A DNA stretch of 64,000 nt from Chitinophagaceae bacterium (GTDB lineage Bacteria; Bacteroidota; Bacteroidia; Chitinophagales; Chitinophagaceae). Within the stretch, counting starts at the first letter, position 1. The number at the start of each line of letters is the position of its first letter. The stretch spans positions 1,545,294 to 1,609,293 of the forward strand of contig JADKJX010000001.1 of NCBI GenBank assembly GCA_016720775.1, in the 5' to 3' direction. Under the pieces are notes generated by a model. That model was not told the origin of the DNA. It worked only from the letters and a program-made list of their open reading frames with translations, and did not search any database. Below, piece by piece: positions 43,004 through 51,208 of the stretch. The position numbers and the translations under genes were made by a program.

Positions 43004-44533
43004 ATGAATATTAAATCCATCCTGGCAAAGCCATTTGCCGGGTATATATATAAGCAGATAAAAAAGGGTATGGAGACGGCCGAAGCCGATCAACAATCTA
43101 TTTTCAATCACCTCATAAAAGTTGGAACAAAGACGATCTTCGGAAAAGACCACGATTTTGCAAGCATAAGATCGCATGAAGATTTTATCAAAAAAGTTCC
43201 GCTGCGTGATTACGAAGCATTTAAACCGTACATAGAAAAAATAAAGCAGGGCGCACACAATGTTTTGTGGAAAGGGCAGCCCATCTACCTTTCAAAAACA
43301 AGCGGTACCACCAGCGGCGTAAAGTATATTCCGATTACAAAAGACTCCATTCCCAATCACATCAACACAGCAAGGAATGCCCTGTTGTGTTACATGGCTG
43401 AAACAGGCAATACAAAATTTGCCGATGGAAAATTAATTTTCTTAAGCGGTTCCCCCGAACTGGAACGGGTTGGGGGCATACCTACCGGAAGATTGAGCGG
43501 CATTGTCAATCACCACGTACCAAAATATTTAAGATCAAATCAACTTCCATCATTCACTACGAACTGTATTGAAGAGTGGGAAGAAAAACTGGATAAGATC
43601 GTGGAAGAGACCATCAGCCAGAACATGACACTCATCAGCGGCATACCGCCATGGATGCAGATGTATTTTGACAGGCTGGTTGAAAAAAGCGGGAAGAAAG
43701 TAGGTGAGCTGTTTCCTAATTTCAGTGTGATGGTGCAGGGCGGTGTAAACTTTGAACCATACAAAGCAAAACTATTTGAAAGTATCGGGCGGCAAATTGA
43801 CTGCATTGAATTGTTTCCTGCCAGTGAAGGATTTTTTGCCTTCCAGGATTCGCAGAAAGAATCAGGCTTGTTACTGAATACCAGCAGCGGGATATTTTTT
43901 GAATTTGTTCCGGCGGGAGAGATCTTTAATGAGAACCCAACCAGGCTCACATTGAAGGATGTGAAAATAGGAGAGAACTATGCCCTTATTGTGAGCAGCA
44001 ATGCCGGCCTGTGGGGATACAATATCGGTGATACGGTAAAATTTGTTTCCACCGATCCATACCGGTTAGTGGTTACCGGGCGCACCAAACATTTTATCTC
44101 AGCATTTGGTGAGCATGTGATCGGCGAAGAAGTGGAAGCCGCTTTAATGAAGGCCGCCGAAGAAGAGCATCTCCAGATCACGGAGTTTACCGTGGCTCCT
44201 AAGATATCTACCGATGCAGGCAAAAGTTACCACGAATGGTTCATTGAGTTTGAAGCTATTCCAAACAACTTATTGTCATTCGCAAAGAAAATTGATGATA
44301 ACCTGCGCAGGAAGAATGTTTACTACGATGATCTGATCGGTGGTAATATTTTACAGCAATTGAAAATTTCACCAGTAAAGAAAAATGGGTTCATTGATTA
44401 CATGAAGAGCATCGGTAAACTCGGTGGACAGAATAAAGTGCCCCGGCTGAGCAACGACCGTAAAATTGCGGATGAGCTTTTACAATTTGTTAATTCTTCT
44501 GAAACAGCAGGCTCACTTACCGGCGTGAAATAA
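43004..44533 (+). CDS. GH3 family acyl-adenylate enzyme
   Basis: 509 residues, the full length of bacterial GH3 proteins. The ATP-binding motif is YLSKTSGTTSGVKYIPIT. Further family segments are NFSVMVQGGVNFEPYKAKLF, FPASEGFFAFQD and NIGDTVKFVSTDPYRLVVTG. In plants GH3 enzymes conjugate amino acids to jasmonate or auxin through acyl-adenylates; bacterial substrates are mostly unknown. It is a single gene upstream of the arginine operon, separated by its leader. Confidence 0.9.
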   Translation: MNIKSILAKPFAGYIYKQIKKGMETAEADQQSIFNHLIKVGTKTIFGKDHDFASIRSHEDFIKKVPLRDYEAFKPYIEKIKQGAHNVLWKGQPIYLSKTSGTTSGVKYIPITKDSIPNHINTARNALLCYMAETGNTKFADGKLIFLSGSPELERVGGIPTGRLSGIVNHHVPKYLRSNQLPSFTTNCIEEWEEKLDKIVEETISQNMTLISGIPPWMQMYFDRLVEKSGKKVGELFPNFSVMVQGGVNFEPYKAKLFESIGRQIDCIELFPASEGFFAFQDSQKESGLLLNTSSGIFFEFVPAGEIFNENPTRLTLKDVKIGENYALIVSSNAGLWGYNIGDTVKFVSTDPYRLVVTGRTKHFISAFGEHVIGEEVEAALMKAAEEEHLQITEFTVAPKISTDAGKSYHEWFIEFEAIPNNLLSFAKKIDDNLRRKNVYYDDLIGGNILQQLKISPVKKNGFIDYMKSIGKLGGQNKVPRLSNDRKIADELLQFVNSSETAGSLTGVK

Positions 44534-44561
44534 TTTTTAGCCGTTTTTTTTCAAAATAACA

Positions 44562-44569
44562 TACTTTTG
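44562..44569 (+). promoter_or_regulatory. Putative promoter (-7 TACTTTTG) of the arginine operon
   Basis: TACTTTTG fits TAnnTTTG, with a T-run about 19 bases upstream (near 44540). Transcription would begin around 44576, leaving a leader of about 145-210 bases before the GNAT gene. Confidence 0.5.
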
Positions 44570-44593
44570 TGGCGCAAATAATTAATAACGCAA

Positions 44594-44689
44594 GTGAACC
44601 CGGTTCAAGTACATATTCCCACAACTGAATGGTCGCCTACTGCAGGCAGCATATCCCGGTTCATTTTGCGATACCGACGTGGATGCTGA
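44594..44689 (+). promoter_or_regulatory. Candidate Arg-rich leader peptide upstream of arginine genes
   Basis: A GTG-started 31-codon ORF reads VNPVQVHIPTTEWSP and ends SRFILRYRRGC before a TGA. Four of its last ten codons specify arginine (CGG, CGA, CGA, CGT). The stop codon lies within one arm of a hairpin (44686-44721). It could sense charged tRNA-Arg and regulate the operon, but chance cannot be excluded from one sequence. Confidence 0.35.
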
Positions 44690-44721
44690 TAGGACGAGCA
44701 GTTAAAAGCTGCCCCTGTCAG
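44686..44721 (+). promoter_or_regulatory. Hairpin overlapping leader stop codon and the GTG start of the GNAT frame
   Basis: CTGATAGG pairs with CCTGTCAG (one G-T pair), with an inner GCAG/CTGC pair. The left arm contains the leader-peptide stop; the right arm ends on the GTG at 44721. There is no U-tract, so sequestration of a start region is more likely than termination. Confidence 0.4.
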
Positions 44722-45482
44722 TGAAAAAATCCCCAAAACATTTCCTACATAACTTTACAATCACCGCTTTCAATTTTACCAAATTGGAAAACAGCAACAT
44801 TATCATCAGGGTTGCTATACCCGCCGATAAAAAATATGCGCCCATCATCACCGATGAGATGGCGTCTTCTGCAAAAGCACGTGGTACCGGTATTGCCAAA
44901 CGCAGTCCTGGCTACATCGAACAGAAGATGGAAGAAGGAAAGGCCGTTATTGCTTTAACTGCTTCCGGTGACTGGGTTGGCTTTTGTTACATCGAAGCCT
45001 GGGAACACAACAAGTTTGTAGCCAACAGCGGCCTCATTGTTTCACCCGAATTCCGCAAGACGGGTGTTGCCAAGTCCATCAAGAAAAGAATTTTCGAACT
45101 GAGCCGGGAAAAATATCCCGATGCAAAGATCTTTGGATTGACAACCGGGCTTGCAGTAATGAAGATAAATTCTGACCTCGGCTACGAACCGGTTACATAT
45201 TCTGAACTCACCAATGACGAACAGTTCTGGGCTGGCTGCAAAAGCTGTGTAAATTATGATATACTGATGAGCAAGGATCGGAAGAACTGTATGTGCACGG
45301 CCATGCTCTTCGATCCTGCTGATCATTACGAACCGGAGGAGACCAAGGAAGAATTTAAAAAGCATTCGAAACTATACGAACGTTTCATGCGCCTGAAACA
45401 AAGCAGGCTGATCCGGATCCTGCAAAAGAAACAGGGCGATGGGGTAAAACGGTCATTGCTCAGCCATTTTTTTAATTTTTAA
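44721..45482 (+). CDS. GNAT acetyltransferase, probable N-acylglutamate synthase of the arginine operon
   Basis: The frame starts at GTG 44721; the family-like start is nearer a TTG at 44784 (ENSNIIIRVAIPADKKYAPI). GNAT motifs: VIALTASGDWVGFCYIE, LIVSPEFRKTGVAKSIKKR (acyl-CoA loop) and VMKINSDLGYEPVTYSEL. Position as first gene of the arginine operon, and the absence of argJ and of a kinase-fused synthase, point to a role in acylating glutamate with acetyl- or succinyl-CoA. This assignment comes from context. Confidence 0.8.
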   Translation: MKKSPKHFLHNFTITAFNFTKLENSNIIIRVAIPADKKYAPIITDEMASSAKARGTGIAKRSPGYIEQKMEEGKAVIALTASGDWVGFCYIEAWEHNKFVANSGLIVSPEFRKTGVAKSIKKRIFELSREKYPDAKIFGLTTGLAVMKINSDLGYEPVTYSELTNDEQFWAGCKSCVNYDILMSKDRKNCMCTAMLFDPADHYEPEETKEEFKKHSKLYERFMRLKQSRLIRILQKKQGDGVKRSLLSHFFNF

Positions 45483-45493
45483 AATCACTATAG

Positions 45494-46741
45494 ATGAGTG
45501 CAGATAAGATAATGACTTCTGACGGCCCCCCTTTAGGGGATGGGGGCAAAGTTGTATTGGGTTTTAGTGGCGGATTAGATACGTCGTATTGTGTAAAATA
45601 CCTCACCGAAGAAAAAGGATATGAAGTGCACTCTGTGATCGTGAACACAGGCGGCTTTACAGAAGCCGAGTTGAAAAAAGCAGAAGCACATGCATACAAA
45701 CTGGGCGTTAAAACACATACCACGGTTAACGCTGTTAAAAGTTATTACGATAAGATCATTAAGTTTCTGGTGTTTGGAAATGTGCTGAAGAATAATACCT
45801 ACCCGCTGAGCGTGAGTGCCGAACGTTTAAGCCAGGCATTATCAATTGCTGAGCACGTGCAGCACTTGCAGGCCGATATTGTTGCGCATGGCAGCACCGG
45901 CGCCGGTAACGACCAGGTGAGGTTTGATATGATCTTTAATATCATGATCCCCGGTGTGGAGATCTGTACACCGATAAGAGATCTGAAGCTAAGCAGGGAA
46001 GATGAGATCGCTTATTTGAAAAGCAAAGGAGTGGAAATGAATTTTGAGAAGTCGATGTACTCTATTAATAAAGGCCTGTGGGGAACCAGTGTTGGCGGAA
46101 AAGAAACACTGAACAGCAATGGCATGTTACCCGAAGAAGCATGGCCCACGCAATTAACTAAAAAAGGAAACGAGAGCCTGGAGTTAGGATTTATTAAAGG
46201 AGAATTATATAAAGTGAATGGCAAAACCTTTACGCATCCTGCTGAAGCAATTGAAGAACTGCAGAAAATTGCCGGGCCGTATGCAATTGGAAGAGACATT
46301 CATGTGGGCGATACCATCATTGGCATTAAAGGAAGGGTTGGCTTTGAAGCGGCGGCTCCCATGATCATTTTAAAAGCCCACCATGCATTGGAAAAACATG
46401 TGCTCACCAAATGGCAACTGAATTGGAAAGACCAGTTGGCATTATTCTATGGCAACTGGCTTCACGAAGGACAGATACTTGACCCGGTGATGAGAGACAT
46501 CGAAGCATTCTTTGAAAACTCCCAGCAAAATGTGACCGGTAAAGTATTTGTGGAATTAATGCCCTACCGGTTCCAGGTTACTGGTATCGAATCTGAATAC
46601 GACCTGATGAGCAATAGGTTTGGTAAATATGGTGAAATGAACAATGGCTGGACAGGACAGGATGTAAGAGGATTCTCAAAAATATTCGGCAATCAAACCA
46701 TGATCTATCACGCTGTTAAACAAACTGCAGATGGCAAATAA
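45494..46741 (+). CDS. argG: Argininosuccinate synthase
   Basis: 415 residues. The PP-loop ATP motif is VVLGFSGGLDTSYCVKYL; HGSTGAGNDQVRFDMIF and the C-terminal tetramer segments are typical. It joins citrulline and aspartate. The first 18 residues (MSADKIMTSDGPPLGDGG) are foreign to the family: GPPLGDGGK is encoded by the G-run palindrome at 45528-45548. The stop overlaps the argC start by 11 bases. Confidence 0.95.
   Translation: MSADKIMTSDGPPLGDGGKVVLGFSGGLDTSYCVKYLTEEKGYEVHSVIVNTGGFTEAELKKAEAHAYKLGVKTHTTVNAVKSYYDKIIKFLVFGNVLKNNTYPLSVSAERLSQALSIAEHVQHLQADIVAHGSTGAGNDQVRFDMIFNIMIPGVEICTPIRDLKLSREDEIAYLKSKGVEMNFEKSMYSINKGLWGTSVGGKETLNSNGMLPEEAWPTQLTKKGNESLELGFIKGELYKVNGKTFTHPAEAIEELQKIAGPYAIGRDIHVGDTIIGIKGRVGFEAAAPMIILKAHHALEKHVLTKWQLNWKDQLALFYGNWLHEGQILDPVMRDIEAFFENSQQNVTGKVFVELMPYRFQVTGIESEYDLMSNRFGKYGEMNNGWTGQDVRGFSKIFGNQTMIYHAVKQTADGK
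45528..45548 (+). repeat. G-run palindromic element inside the argG N-terminus
   Basis: CCCCTTTAGGGG followed by ATGGGGGCA differs by one base from the copy at 50406-50426. It is in frame and encodes PPLGDGG. Confidence 0.85.
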
Positions 46742-47708
46742 AATAAAGATCGGAATAATAGGCGGAGCAGGGTACACCGGTGGTGAGTTGATACGGATAT
46801 TATTAAACCACCCGGCTGCTGAGATCATTTTCGTTCGCAGTAAAAGCAACGCTGGCAATTATCTTCATTCTGTTCACCAGGACCTGCTGGGAGAAACGGA
46901 TATGAAATTTTCGCAGGAAATGAATAGTGATATTGATTTATTGTTCCTCTGTGTGGGCCATGGTGAAGCCAAAACCTTCCTGGAAAAAAATACCATTGAT
47001 GATAAAATAAAGATCATCGACCTGAGCCAGGATTTCAGGCTCGGCGAAGCTGTTCACAACAGGAAATTTGTTTACGGTCTGCCTGAACTGAATAAAGAAA
47101 AAATAAGAGCTGCAACCAATATTGCTAATCCCGGATGTTTTGCCACGGCTATCCAGTTGGGTTTATTGCCCTTGGCAAAGGCAGGGCTATTGGGAGATGT
47201 TTATACAACCGGTATTACCGGCTCCACTGGCGCTGGCCAGGGATTGAACGCTACTTCTCATTTCAGCTGGCGGGCAAATAATATCCAGGCCTATAAAACA
47301 TTAACACACCAGCACCTTGCAGAGATCGGGCAGTCTTTATTACAATTGAATCCTTCAGGAGATGTGGATTTAAGTTTTATTCCCTGGCGGGGAGATTTTA
47401 CCCGGGGCATTTTTATCAGCTCACAAATTAAATGCGAATTAAGCACAGAAGAGCTGACCGGGATATACAATACTTATTATGCTGATCAGCCTTTTGTATC
47501 GCTGAGTAAAGAACCCATATTCTTAAAACAGGCTGTGAATACCAATAAATGTTTTATCCAGTTGGAGAAGGTTGGCAGTAAACTGGTAGTACATTCAGCC
47601 ATTGATAATTTATTAAAAGGAGCAAGCGGACAGGCAGTACAGAATATGAATTTGATGTTTGGGCTGGATGAGACGATGGGGTTAAAATTAAAAGCCTCTG
47701 CTTTTTAA
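46731..47708 (+). CDS. argC: N-acyl-gamma-glutamyl-phosphate reductase
   Basis: 325 residues. NAD(P)-binding start KIGIIGGAGYTGGELIRILL; catalytic cysteine in NIANPGCFATAIQLGLLPLA; HQHLAEIGQ supplies the conserved His. It reduces N-acylglutamyl phosphate to the semialdehyde. It overlaps argG by 11 bases and is followed by argD. Confidence 0.96.
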   Translation: MANKIKIGIIGGAGYTGGELIRILLNHPAAEIIFVRSKSNAGNYLHSVHQDLLGETDMKFSQEMNSDIDLLFLCVGHGEAKTFLEKNTIDDKIKIIDLSQDFRLGEAVHNRKFVYGLPELNKEKIRAATNIANPGCFATAIQLGLLPLAKAGLLGDVYTTGITGSTGAGQGLNATSHFSWRANNIQAYKTLTHQHLAEIGQSLLQLNPSGDVDLSFIPWRGDFTRGIFISSQIKCELSTEELTGIYNTYYADQPFVSLSKEPIFLKQAVNTNKCFIQLEKVGSKLVVHSAIDNLLKGASGQAVQNMNLMFGLDETMGLKLKASAF

Positions 47709-47742
47709 ATTAGTGTAATTAGTAAAAATTAGTGTAACCGAA

Positions 47743-48873
47743 ATGAAACTATTCGACGTATATCCACTTAATGACATCACCATCGTTAAAGGACAAGGTT
47801 CTTACGTGTGGGATGATAAGGGCGATAAATATTTAGACCTCTACGGTGGCCATGCGGTGATCTCCATCGGGCATACACATCCGCATTATGTAAAACGGAT
47901 AGAAGACCAGCTGCATAAGGTTGGGTTTTATTCCAACTCCATAAAAATTCCTTTACAGGTTGAACTCGCAGAAAAACTGGGAAAAATTTCCGGCAAGGAA
48001 GACTACCAGCTTTTCTTATGCAATTCCGGTGCAGAAGCCAATGAGAACGCATTAAAGCTGGCTTCATTTTATAATGGAAGAAAAAAAGTGATCGCTTTTA
48101 AAAAAGCATTTCACGGTAGAACATCACTGGCAGTAGCGGCAACAGATAACCCTAATATTGTTGCACCCGTAAATGAGACGGATAATATAATCTTCCTTCC
48201 TTTTAATGATGAAGCAGCGCTTGAAAATGCCTTTAAGCAAAACGGCATTTCATCATTGATCATCGAAGGCATACAGGGTGTGGGGGGAATTAATGTGGCA
48301 TCTGAAGCTTTCCTGCAAAAAATAAGAAGCCTATGTGATCAATACAATGCAGTCTTTATTGCAGACAGCGTTCAATGTGGCTATGGCCGTAGTGGGAAAT
48401 TCTATTCGCATGATTTCGCCGGGGTGAACGCAGACATATATACCATGGCGAAGGGAATGGGTAATGGGTTTCCAATTGGAGCCATTTCTATTTCACCAAA
48501 AATTCAACCCAAACATTTCATGCTGGGTACAACCTTTGGGGGAAATCACCTGGCTTGCGCCGCTGCCATGGCAGTGCTGGAAGTGATGGAGGAGGAGGAT
48601 CTTATGAATAATGCAAAAGCTGTTGGCGATTACCTGGTAACAGAATTAAAAAAACTTCCAAAGATAAAAGAAGTAAGAGGCCGGGGATTGATGATCGGAA
48701 TTGAATTGCCGGAAGAATTAAATATGGTAAAGAAGAACCTGTTATTTAAACACAAGATCTTTACCGGTGAGGCAAAGCCAAATGTGATACGCCTGTTACC
48801 GGCATTGAATATAACCCAAACAGAAGCGGATATTTTTTTACAGGCAATTAAAGCAGAGTTAAACCTGGTCTGA
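47743..48873 (+). CDS. argD: Acylornithine aminotransferase
   Basis: 376 residues. Class III aminotransferase: LFLCNSGAEANENALKLA, AFHGRTSLAVAAT, VFIADSVQCGYGRSGKF and the PLP lysine in TMAKGMGNGFPIGA. It converts N-acylglutamate semialdehyde to N-acylornithine. Its last codons (NLV and stop) lie in the first copy of a 34-bp tandem repeat. Confidence 0.95.
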   Translation: MKLFDVYPLNDITIVKGQGSYVWDDKGDKYLDLYGGHAVISIGHTHPHYVKRIEDQLHKVGFYSNSIKIPLQVELAEKLGKISGKEDYQLFLCNSGAEANENALKLASFYNGRKKVIAFKKAFHGRTSLAVAATDNPNIVAPVNETDNIIFLPFNDEAALENAFKQNGISSLIIEGIQGVGGINVASEAFLQKIRSLCDQYNAVFIADSVQCGYGRSGKFYSHDFAGVNADIYTMAKGMGNGFPIGAISISPKIQPKHFMLGTTFGGNHLACAAAMAVLEVMEEEDLMNNAKAVGDYLVTELKKLPKIKEVRGRGLMIGIELPEELNMVKKNLLFKHKIFTGEAKPNVIRLLPALNITQTEADIFLQAIKAELNLV

Positions 48874-48928
48874 CGTCGCCGTCTGACCAATGATAAACCT
48901 GGTCTGACGTCCTCGTCTGACCAATGAT
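48861..48928. repeat. Two tandem 34-bp repeats at the argD-argF' junction
   Basis: Copies at 48861-48894 and 48895-48928 differ at two bases. Each contains GGTCTGACG and GTCTGACC around a short centre. The first copy contains the argD stop codon; the second ends 5 bases before the argF' ATG. Confidence 0.85.
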
Positions 48929-48933
48929 ATAAA

Positions 48934-49926
48934 ATGAAAATGCGAAACTTTATTTCAGTACATGATGTTGATGATGTGAACGCCCTGGTTGAAAAAGCCC
49001 TGATGTATAAGGACAATCCTTTTATCCATAAAAATCTTGGAGCAAATAAACGCATCGGGTTGCTGTTTCTGAATCCCAGCCTGCGTACCCGTTTAAGTAC
49101 AAGGATCGCTGCAAACAACCTGGGCATGGAAGCCGTGGTTTTTAATATTGACAAAGAAGGCTGGGCCATTGAATTTGAAGAAGGCGCTGTTATGAACGGC
49201 ACTACCGTTGAGCACATTAAAGATGCAGCCCCAACACTCGGGCTGTATTTTGATATTCTTTGTATCCGCAGCTTTCCTTCTTTGAAGAACCGGGAAGAAG
49301 ATTATGCAGAAACGGTCATTAACCAGTTCATCAAATACGCCGGCGTGCCCATTGTTAGTTTGGAAAGTGCCACGTTGCATCCGCTGCAGAGTTTTACGGA
49401 TCTGATTACTATTAAGGAAACATTTGCAGGAAAGACGAAACCAAAAGTTGTTCTAACCTGGGCGCCGCATGTTAAGCCGCTGCCGCAATGTGTTGCCAAT
49501 TCATTTGCCCAATGGATCAATGCATGGGGAGCGGCGGACTTCGTTATTACACACCCGGAAGGTTATGAACTGGACGAAAAATTTACAACTGGTGCAACCA
49601 TCATTACCAACCAGGATGAAGCATTGAAAGATGCCGACTATATATATGTAAAGAACTGGAGCAGCTACAGAGACTATGGAAAAATTCTTAGCAGTGACAC
49701 GAACTGGATGCTGACGAATGAAAAATTAAAACTGGCTAATAACGCAAAGGTCATGCATTGCCTGCCTGTACGCCGGAATGTTGAACTGAGTGATGAGATA
49801 CTTGATGGTGCAAACAGCCTGGTGACAAGACAGGCAGGTAACCGGGTATGGGCGGCACAGGCTGTGTTGAGCGAAATAATAGCCCCCATCCCCCTGAAGG
49901 GGAGTTATTCTAGGCGTATAAAATAA
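48934..49926 (+). CDS. N-acyl-L-ornithine carbamoyltransferase (ArgF', acetyl- or succinyl-ornithine type)
   Basis: 330 residues. The carbamoyl phosphate motif is FLNPSLRTRLSTRIAANNL, as in the Bacteroides succinylornithine enzyme rather than the STRTR of ordinary OTCase. VSLESATLHPLQSFTDLITI, VLTWAPHVKPLPQ and MHCLPVRRN complete the family signature. It carbamoylates N-acylornithine. The residue before EH in NGTTVEH is Val92; from memory, this site is Glu in the Xanthomonas acetyl enzyme and Pro in the Bacteroides succinyl enzyme. The last ~9 residues (PLKGSYSRRIK) derive from a palindromic element. Confidence 0.92.
   Translation: MKMRNFISVHDVDDVNALVEKALMYKDNPFIHKNLGANKRIGLLFLNPSLRTRLSTRIAANNLGMEAVVFNIDKEGWAIEFEEGAVMNGTTVEHIKDAAPTLGLYFDILCIRSFPSLKNREEDYAETVINQFIKYAGVPIVSLESATLHPLQSFTDLITIKETFAGKTKPKVVLTWAPHVKPLPQCVANSFAQWINAWGAADFVITHPEGYELDEKFTTGATIITNQDEALKDADYIYVKNWSSYRDYGKILSSDTNWMLTNEKLKLANNAKVMHCLPVRRNVELSDEILDGANSLVTRQAGNRVWAAQAVLSEIIAPIPLKGSYSRRIK
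49882..49902 (-). repeat. G-run palindromic element in the argF' 3' end (inverted copy)
   Basis: On the minus strand the sequence reads CCCCTTCAGGGGG then ATGGGGGC. It is the same element as at 50406-50426 with one extra G, in opposite orientation. It supplies the end of the argF' coding sequence. Confidence 0.85.
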
Positions 49927-49945
49927 TTCTAAAACTCAATGATTA

Positions 49946-51208
49946 ATGAGTCAGGATATTAAAAATGAAAATTCAAATAGCACCCCTTCAGAGTATGGGG
50001 GCAGGCATAATATGCACTATGGGGCAAACCCAAAGCTGTTTGAACTGGCTGAAGAATTGAGGGCAAGAATGACACAAGCGGAAGAAATACTTTGGAATAT
50101 TATTAAAATAAATGAGTGGCATCTGAAATTCAGGAGGCAGCATCCCATTGCGAATTACATCGCTGACTTTTATTGTCATAATGTAAAATTAGTAATTGAG
50201 CTGGATGGCAGATATCATGAAAATAAAGAAGTAAAGATTTATGATGAGACAAGAGAAAATGATTTAAAAGAATACGGTATTGCAGTTTTAAGATTTAAAA
50301 ACGAGGAGATTTTACACAATATAGAAGAAGTGTTAGCCAGAATAGGAGATACCATCTCTTCAATAAAAAAAGCGGAGGAAGAAAGTGCAGGGAGTTTGAA
50401 TAACTCCCCTTCAGGGGATGGGGGCAAATTATTTATAATAAAGATCGGTGGAAATGTAATTGATGACGATTCTTCATTGCGGTCGTTCTTAAAGAACTTT
50501 GCTGCGATCGATGGTAAAAAGATATTGGTTCATGGAGGAGGAAAGATCGCCACAGCAATCGGTAAACAGTTAGGCATTGAACCCAATTATGTGAATGGCC
50601 GACGGATCACCGATGAAGCAACCATCAACCTGGTGACCATGGTATATGGCGGGTTGCTTAATAAAAAGATCGTTGCACAACTGCAGTCACTTAATTGCAA
50701 TGCGATCGGGTTGACCGGTGCTGATGCCAATATCATTCCTGCAACAAAAAGGCCGGTAAAGGAAATTGATTACGGTTTCGTGGGGGATATTGCCAATGAA
50801 AAATTAGAAATTAAAAATTTAGAATTATTCCTGAGCAATGACCTTACTCCGGTAATTGCACCACTAACGCATGATCAGAACGGACAGATATTAAATACGA
50901 ATGCTGATACCATTGCTTCCGCTTTGGCTGTTGCGCTGTCTGAGTTGTACGATGTACGGCTGATCTATTGTTTTGAAAAGAAAGGTGTGCTTGAGAATAT
51001 AGAAGACGAAACATCGGTAATAAATCTGATCAATAAAGAGAAATACCGGCAATTACTGGCCGATAGTAAGCTTGCCGACGGTATCTTACCAAAGATCGAT
51101 AATGCTTTTGCAGCAATAGATTCCGGCGTGAAAGAAGTATTGATCGGCGACGCAAATGACCTGTTGCTGAATATTACAGACAATGTAAAAGGAACCTTAT
51201 TCAGGTAA
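49946..51208 (+). CDS. argB: DUF559 nuclease-like domain fused in frame to N-acylglutamate kinase (ArgB)
   Basis: 420 residues. Residues ~23-145 are a DUF559 (Vsr-like, PD-(D/E)XK) domain: NPKLFELAEELRARMTQAEE, FRRQHPIANYIADFYCH, LVIELDGRYHENKE and GIAVLRFKNEEIL. A linker NNSPSGDGGK encoded by a palindromic element follows. From ~163 the sequence is a complete acylglutamate kinase: LFIIKIGGNVIDDD, LVHGGGKIATAIGKQLG, NGRRITDEATI and LNTNADTIASALAVAL. The kinase phosphorylates N-acylglutamate. No ATG or GTG lies close to the kinase start; only a TTG at 50398 is in frame, so it is probably made as a fusion. The stop overlaps the argE ATG (TAATG). Confidence 0.88.
   Translation: MSQDIKNENSNSTPSEYGGRHNMHYGANPKLFELAEELRARMTQAEEILWNIIKINEWHLKFRRQHPIANYIADFYCHNVKLVIELDGRYHENKEVKIYDETRENDLKEYGIAVLRFKNEEILHNIEEVLARIGDTISSIKKAEEESAGSLNNSPSGDGGKLFIIKIGGNVIDDDSSLRSFLKNFAAIDGKKILVHGGGKIATAIGKQLGIEPNYVNGRRITDEATINLVTMVYGGLLNKKIVAQLQSLNCNAIGLTGADANIIPATKRPVKEIDYGFVGDIANEKLEIKNLELFLSNDLTPVIAPLTHDQNGQILNTNADTIASALAVALSELYDVRLIYCFEKKGVLENIEDETSVINLINKEKYRQLLADSKLADGILPKIDNAFAAIDSGVKEVLIGDANDLLLNITDNVKGTLFR
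49983..50426 (+). repeat. Direct palindromic repeats bounding the DUF559 domain
   Basis: Copies at 49983-50003 (CCCCTTCAGAGT, then ATGGGGGCA) and 50406-50426 (CCCCTTCAGGGG, then ATGGGGGCA) agree at 19 of 21 bases in the same orientation and frame. They enclose the DUF559 coding part precisely. Confidence 0.85.

Noticed and set aside
48861..48928. Two 34-bp repeats, considered as a minimal CRISPR
   Set aside because: They are tandem without spacers and overlap coding sequence.
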